A program made the position numbers and the translations under genes. Shown here piece after piece: positions 59,561 through 64,000 of a stretch of 64,000 nt of DNA; positions within the stretch are counted from its first letter, which is position 1, and each line of letters begins with the position of its first letter. The notes beneath the pieces were generated by a model. It had not been told where the DNA came from. It did no database searches and worked only from the letters and a program-made list of their open reading frames with translations. Source of the stretch: Adiantum capillus-veneris (lineage: Eukaryota; Streptophyta; Polypodiopsida; Polypodiales; Pteridaceae); contig CM043942.1 of NCBI GenBank assembly GCA_014529385.2, forward strand, positions 29,910,969-29,974,968, given 5' to 3'.

Positions 59561-60517
59561 TCTCCTTTCACAGAAGACTCAACAATGGCTGCATTTGTAG
59601 TGGAACCAGCATTTGCAGTGGAACTACCCACTTTCTTCTTAGCCTCTTTGGCTTTCAACTTAGAACACGACTTGATCAAGTGATCATTAGCTTTACAATA
59701 ATGGCAATGCATCTTCTTTTTGCCCTTAACACCAGAATTTCCAGACGAATTGCTGCCAGCATAAGCATTAGGAAGAGAAGTTTTGCCACTCGCAGCAGAA
59801 CCATAAGAAGTGGCCGCATTGTTGTTACCACCCTTTCTTTGAGAAGCAATAAAAGCCTGTTCAACTGCACGCTACCTAGTTTTGTTTTTTTTGGAAAGTG
59901 ACTCTTGCAACAGCAATGTGCATAATGCATCAAACGTGACAACTTGAGGATTTCCTTGGGTCATCAGTCTCCAAGTACTAGCAAAATTCTGGTAGGAATC
60001 TGGTAAGGCATCAAGAAGAGTCTGCACAAGGGAACTGTCTCAAATGACTTCACCTGCAGAAATAAGTTGCTCATTGATATCCTTGACACCATTAAGGAAA
60101 GAGTCCATATCATCTTCCTCATGCATAATATTTGACTCCAGCTCTTTACGTGGCAAAGCAATTTTAGCCTCATTGCGGCTTGCATAAAGACCAGCCAATA
60201 TATCCCAAGCCTGTTTTGCAGATTTTGCTGAACGAATGTGAGGAACAATGGTGCGCTTCCTTTACATCCCAATGATCTTGTTCTTCCGTAGGGAAAACAA
60301 CTCTAATAGCAGCAATTCTTGCAGCAAGACCTGCAACATCCTCAACATCGCCTACATCCTCAGAACCAGGACGTACATCAATGCCCTGCACAATGTTCCA
60401 GACGCCCTTTGACACAAGAACATGTTGCATCATATAAGCCCACATAGGGTAGTTGTCCCCATCCAACCTGTCCTCAGCAACAAACATCTTGAACACATCT
60501 ATGTTGTTGTCAGCCAT
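59561..60517 (-). pseudogene. Element G gag with zinc-knuckle-like motif
   Basis: The ATG at 60,517 opens MADNNIDVFKMFVAEDRLDG and a NYPMWAYMMQHVLVSKGVW segment, the copia gag start. Frameshifts follow near 60,260 and 60,000. The nucleic-acid-binding motif CHYCKANDHLIKSC has CX2CX4HX4C spacing with H intact. The tail is Lys/Ala/Ser-rich. Confidence 0.85.
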
Positions 60518-60841
60518 GGTAAATGTTGCACCTAACGTGAAAACTGCTTGAAATGGGAGAAACAGAGCGGGACTAACACGTGCTATACATCACAAACCGT
60601 AGAAGACTACGAGGCACCTATTATGCAGAAAACGGCATTGATAGAAATTCTGCACAAAATTACAAAATAGCATGTGCAGTACTTCCTGTAGTGGAAACGG
60701 AGGCCGAAATGAGCTCGAATCTATGAGCTCTCCCAAAATTTTTGTCGACTTGCGAACGCTTGCCAAAGCTCACTAAAATAGGAGAAAGTGAGCAGGTGTG
60801 TGCTGGAGTAGCTGGCGACTAAGCCCGGGAGGATGTAACCT

Positions 60842-60853
60842 GCTCTAATACCA
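60842..60853 (-). promoter_or_regulatory. Element G primer-binding site
   Basis: The minus strand reads TGGTATTAGAGC, one mismatch from the initiator-Met tRNA site, two bases after the 5' LTR. Confidence 0.88.
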
Positions 60854-60855
60854 AT

Positions 60856-61082
60856 TGTTGGAATTAGGGTTGCAGAGAAATGCACACAGCTTGGAGAAGA
60901 CGAAGGAATCTCCAGGCACACAATAGAGATTGTGTTACTTAGTATGCAATGGAAAGATAGATAGCCCTAGAGTGATGGGCGTATATACAATGCTCAGGGG
61001 AAAAAACCTCCTGAAGAGGGAAAAAATGCTCCGGCGGTCCTAGTGTGTTCACACACATCACTACCACATGTATATGGTAACA
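60856..61082 (-). repeat. Element G 5' LTR
   Basis: It begins TGTTACCATATACATG on the minus strand and ends CCCTAATTCCAACA, the same ends as the 3' LTR of F on the plus strand. Confidence 0.88.
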
Positions 61083-61219
61083 TAAGTAAGTACCATGTTT
61101 ATGTTGCTACCATCAATTAAGTTCAACCACTATGCTCAAAAGAATCTCTCAAAAGTGCTTCACCCAATTTCCTAATTCCGCTACTCTCAAAGTTCATAGG
61201 AAATTTCCATTCCACTTAC

Positions 61220-62566
61220 GTACTTAACAGTGTCCAACAAAAACTTTGCAATCTATGACTCCATATGAAGCATGGCATGATAGAAATCCATCTATTGATC
61301 ACATGCATGCTTTTGATTGTTTGGCGTATGCTTTGGTGCCACAAACGCATTGCAAAAAATTGGATGATAAGGTTGTTAAATGAATTTTTTTTGGTTATAT
61401 TACTGAAAGCAAAGGTTATAGGTTGTACCATCCACAAACGAAGTGTATCTTGGTTGCACGTGATGTTGTGTTTGTGGCAGCTTCTATTTAGGATTTGTTG
61501 TCATGTACTAGAGACATTAATGTAAGCTCACGCAACATTTTTGACTATTTGTTGCCTCTTTTTAGTGGTGGAAACTTGAATGTAAGTTCCAATGAGGCAA
61601 ATGTATAGCCTATGGAGGTTTTTAAAAATGCTACACATCATCCTATTTTTGATGCAGATGTACTTGATGTGGAAAGGGCTGGGAATGAGCAGGCTAGAGG
61701 TATGCCAAAATGGATGGTGCATACTTTGCATGATAGTAAATTACATGATATTAAATTGGATGCACCTTTGTCTAGTCGTACTCATTTGGGTTGTTTCCAT
61801 GCATCTTATGCATCAAATTGTTATACTTTGGCTGTTTCTAGCTTATATGATGTAGAGGAACCTTTGTATTTTAATGAAGCATAGAATTTTGAACATTGGA
61901 TGACTGCCATGCAATCAGAATATGATGCACTTATAGAAAATGACACATGGACTTTATGTGATTTGCCTCCTGGAAAAAAGGCCATTGGTACAAAGTGGGT
62001 TTACAAGTTGAAAGGCAAGCCGAATGGTGAGATTGATTGCTATAAGGCTAGACTTGTTGCAAAACGCTATGCAACAAAAATGCATAGATTATGAAGAGAC
62101 TTTTGCTCCCACTTATTGTATGACTACTGTGCATTTTCTATGTGCATTGGCAGGTCACTTTGGATGGGATGTACATCAATCAGACATTGTTACTGCTTTC
62201 TCGAATGGTGACATATTTGAGGAATTTTATGTAACGCAACCTTGCAGTTTTGTCAAGAAAGGACAAGAGGATAAAGTGTGCAAAGGTAAGAAAGTGTTGT
62301 ATGGGTTGAAGCAGTCTCCTCATGCTTGGTATGAGAAAGCTGACACTCATTTAGTCAAACGAGGATTTTTTAACAGTCCAACAAAAAGCACTTTGTATGT
62401 AAAGCATGAGGGTAATGTACTTCTCATTGTTGTTCTTATATGTGGATGATTTGTTGATCACTGGTCCGAATGAGATGCACATTGCTGGATTTAAGGCTGA
62501 TTTGAATGCTACTTTCAAGATGAAAGATTTGGGGTTGCTACATCATTACTTGGGCATACAAATTAT
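61220..62566 (+). pseudogene. Element F integrase C-terminus and reverse transcriptase
   Basis: The integrase tail resumes with CPTKTLQSMTPYEAWHD and KLDDKVVK, then a GYITESKGYRLYHPQTK segment. After the NEQARGMPKWMVHTLHDSKL linker comes NDTWTLCDLPPGKKAIGTKW with KARLVAKRYATK, DVHQSDIVTAFSNGDIFEEF (first Asp), a KKVLYGLKQSPHAWYEKA block and LYVDDLLITGPNEMH (Y-V-D-D). It ends LGLLHHYLGIQII where foreign sequence begins. Several frameshifts and an in-frame TGA at 61,380 are present. Confidence 0.86.
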
Positions 62567-62810
62567 TTTTGCAACCATCCCTACCATACCCACTCCTATG
62601 ATTCGAAGTATTAGCAATAAAGAAAAGGATACAGACAGAGGAGACGACGCCACTCTTCGACGGTGATATTAAAGATGAATCAGTTTCTAAAAAGATAGTC
62701 GACTCATGAAGAAAAGGATGGTTAACAAAGTTCCCAGTATACCTTGTATGTCTGATTGAAGCACCAAAGACTATTAGAGACGAAGTCTCTTTTTGCCTAG
62801 TACCTAGAAT
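62567..62810 (+). other. Unrelated insert in the reverse transcriptase of F
   Basis: Between HYLGIQII and IATPMETSWKLS the expected sequence (about 80 bp in G) is replaced by about 245 bp with no similarity to G. The insert has no long frame on the plus strand, no LTR-like ends and no recognised motif. Its origin is unknown. Confidence 0.65.
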
Positions 62811-62824
62811 GAGAAGATGGTCAG

Positions 62825-63555
62825 AACATATTGCCACTCCCATGGAAACAAGTTGGAAATTGAGTCTTCATGATGCTGGTGATTTTGTTGATGCCACTCT
62901 TTACCAAACTGATGTTGGATGCCTTATTTATGTATGCAATACAAGCCTGAATATTCAATTTTTAGGCTCAGGGATCAACAAATTTATGCATAGCCCAGGG
63001 TCAAAGCATTGGAAGGCTGTCAAGAGGATTTTTTTATACTTGAGTGGCACTTTGCATCTTGGGTTGTTTTATCCCAAAGGGGGGATCATTGCCGCTAGAT
63101 TTACATGCTTTTTCAGACTCGAATTGGGCTGGTTGTTTTGACATGCGAGTGTCCAAAAGTGGTTTTTGTTTCATGCTTGGTAGTTTATCCATATCATGGT
63201 TGAGAAAGAAGCAACCTACCGTGCTACTTTGAGTTGTGAGGCTGAGTACAGGGTAGTCTTCATAGCTACGATTGAGTGTGTATGGCTCAACCACCTTATG
63301 GATGATTTGGGTATTGGACAAGACACTGCAAACATCATCTAAAAGGATAGTCATAGCGCATTGGCAGTTGCAAGGAACCCAATTTTTCATTGAGGTGCAT
63401 TATCACTATGTCAGGGAGAGACTCTCAATAAGAAAGATCACCTTGGCTTTTGTGCCAACATAGGACAACCTTGCAGATTTTTCACAAAGGCATTGGCTCG
63501 TGAGAAGTTTGAATCTTTCAGCAAAGCTTTGGGGTTACTTCCCTTTGTGGATTGA
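62825..63555 (+). pseudogene. Element F connection domain and RNase H
   Basis: IATPMETSWKLSLHDAGDFV and VGCLIYVCNTSLNIQF lead to HSPGSKHWKAVKRIFLYLSG. RNase H shows AFSDSNWAGCFDMRVSKSGF (first Asp), then SCEAEYR- and SLAV-ARNP-like remnants with stops, and the EVHYHYVRERLS block. It ends with REKFESFSKALGLLPFVD and a TGA. Stops near 63,230 and 63,340 inactivate it. Confidence 0.83.
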
Positions 63556-63619
63556 TCACATCCTTAGGGCATGACACTTCCCTATACTCTATGTGCCAGC
63601 CCTCGTTCACTGCATCACT

Positions 63620-63631
63620 CCTAGGGGGATT
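63620..63631 (+). promoter_or_regulatory. Element F polypurine tract
   Basis: CCTAGGGGGATT lies directly before the 3' LTR, matching the tract of G. Confidence 0.83.
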
Positions 63632-63857
63632 TGTTACCATACATATGTGGTAGTGATGTATCAGAACACACTTAGGATCGTCGGATTTTTTCTCTCACTA
63701 GGAGGTTTTTCCCCCGTGCATTGTATATACGACCATCACTTTAGGGCTAACTTATCTTTCCATTGCACACTAAGTAATACTACTCTCTATTGTGTGCCTT
63801 GAGCTTCTTTGTCTTCTCCAAGCTGTGTGTTTTTTCCCTGCAAACCTATTTCCAACA
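63632..63857 (+). repeat. Element F 3' LTR
   Basis: It runs from TGTTACCATACATATG to TTTCCAACA and is the reverse complement of the G LTRs with many substitutions. The 5' partner is absent from the window. Confidence 0.87.
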
Positions 63858-63893
63858 ATACCTTCAATCAAGTAATTTTTTTGGTGTGAGACA

Positions 63894-63894
<1 letters not shown>

Positions 63895-63956
<62 letters not shown>
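63895..63956. repeat. (CT)n microsatellite
   Basis: About 30 CT units near the right edge. Confidence 0.96.
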
Positions 63957-63957
<1 letters not shown>

Positions 63958-64000
63958 AGCTAAACTTGAAACTTTACCATTGTAAGACTAGACAACTTTT

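Larger units (their letters stand above)
56397..61082 (-). mobile_element. Copia element G, minus strand, inside solo LTR H
   Basis: LTRs at 56,397-56,620 and 60,856-61,082 share TGTTGGAATTAGGG at the plus-strand left end and the CACATGTATATG region at the right end. The minus strand has TGGTATTAGAGC as primer site (60,842-60,853) and a GGGGGGATT purine tract at 56,621-56,630. Coding pieces match element F closely in sequence, so both are one family. Compared with F it lacks about 200 bp before the reverse transcriptase and about 180 bp of RNase H. No clear target duplication is visible. Confidence 0.9.
55780..61214 (+). mobile_element. Solo gypsy LTR H, inserted in F and itself split by G
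   Basis: It starts TGTCATTAAATATC and ends TTTCCATTCCA, between CTTAT (55,775-55,779) and CTTAC (61,215-61,219). Its first 80 bases are clearly related to the start of A's LTR (AAATGATTTTCTCATATTAAAC), and CCACCTTCGAAGGTGTTTGAAG near 56,294 matches A's LTR around the CACTA site. Without G it is about 750 bp and non-coding, so I call it a solo LTR of a family related to A. Confidence 0.78.
54010..63857 (+). mobile_element. Copia element F, split by solo LTR H and element G
   Basis: Plus-strand gag, protease, integrase, reverse transcriptase and RNase H fragments occur in copia order at 54,062-55,779 and 61,215-63,555, followed by a purine tract and 3' LTR. Similarity to element G (opposite strand) can be followed upstream to about 54,010; the 5' LTR is missing. 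The interruption lies in integrase between ATY and the CPTKTLQ motif, flanked by CTTAT/CTTAC. It is heavily mutated. Confidence 0.85.

Overview
This is a transposable-element-dominated stretch of a land-plant nuclear genome. The evidence is plant-type Ty3/gypsy chromoviruses, an Athila/Tat-like gypsy element with a TGGCGCC primer-binding site, Ty1/copia elements primed by initiator-Met tRNA, a CACTA DNA transposon, a LINE, GT-AG introns of 70-80 nt, very long GA/CT microsatellites, and one host gene fragment with the plant-specific SKWDDAEKWL motif of remorin-like proteins. I cannot name the species; a large, repeat-rich genome (fern, lycophyte, gymnosperm or similar) fits.

Layout. 1-2,290: 5' part of a minus-strand host gene running off the left edge. 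2,291-4,500: intergenic DNA with compound microsatellites. About 4,540-7,345: a decayed LINE. 7,660-44,805: one old chromovirus-like gypsy element (A), bounded by GTAAC/GTGAC, opened by three later insertions: chromovirus B (13,192-19,179, minus strand, TSD GTAGA, in A's integrase), gypsy C (20,365-34,632, plus strand, TSD GCAGA, in A's 3' internal region) and CACTA transposon D (36,020-44,396, TSD GAA, in A's 3' LTR). 45,608-50,732: copia element E, minus strand, with few visible lesions. 50,738-54,000: AT-rich DNA without recognisable genes. About 54,010-63,857: copia element F (plus), split by a solo gypsy LTR (H, 55,780-61,214), itself split by copia element G (56,397-61,082, minus), a sister copy of F. 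A CT array closes the window.

How parts work together. Each LTR element encodes gag plus protease, reverse transcriptase, RNase H and integrase for copying through RNA; all carry stops or frameshifts and look non-autonomous now. B and probably A end in a chromodomain, which directs chromovirus integration to chromatin. D keeps the C-terminal transposase domains and a second Ptta/En/Spm-type gene but lacks the catalytic transposase core.

Best leads: (1) B's LTRs carry a long array of near-perfect heat-shock elements directly upstream of a TATA box, suggesting a heat-driven chromovirus. (2) C has a second retropepsin-like domain after integrase, followed by an unrecognised acidic 140-residue accessory ORF. 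(3) F and G form a large antiparallel nest able to give double-stranded RNA.
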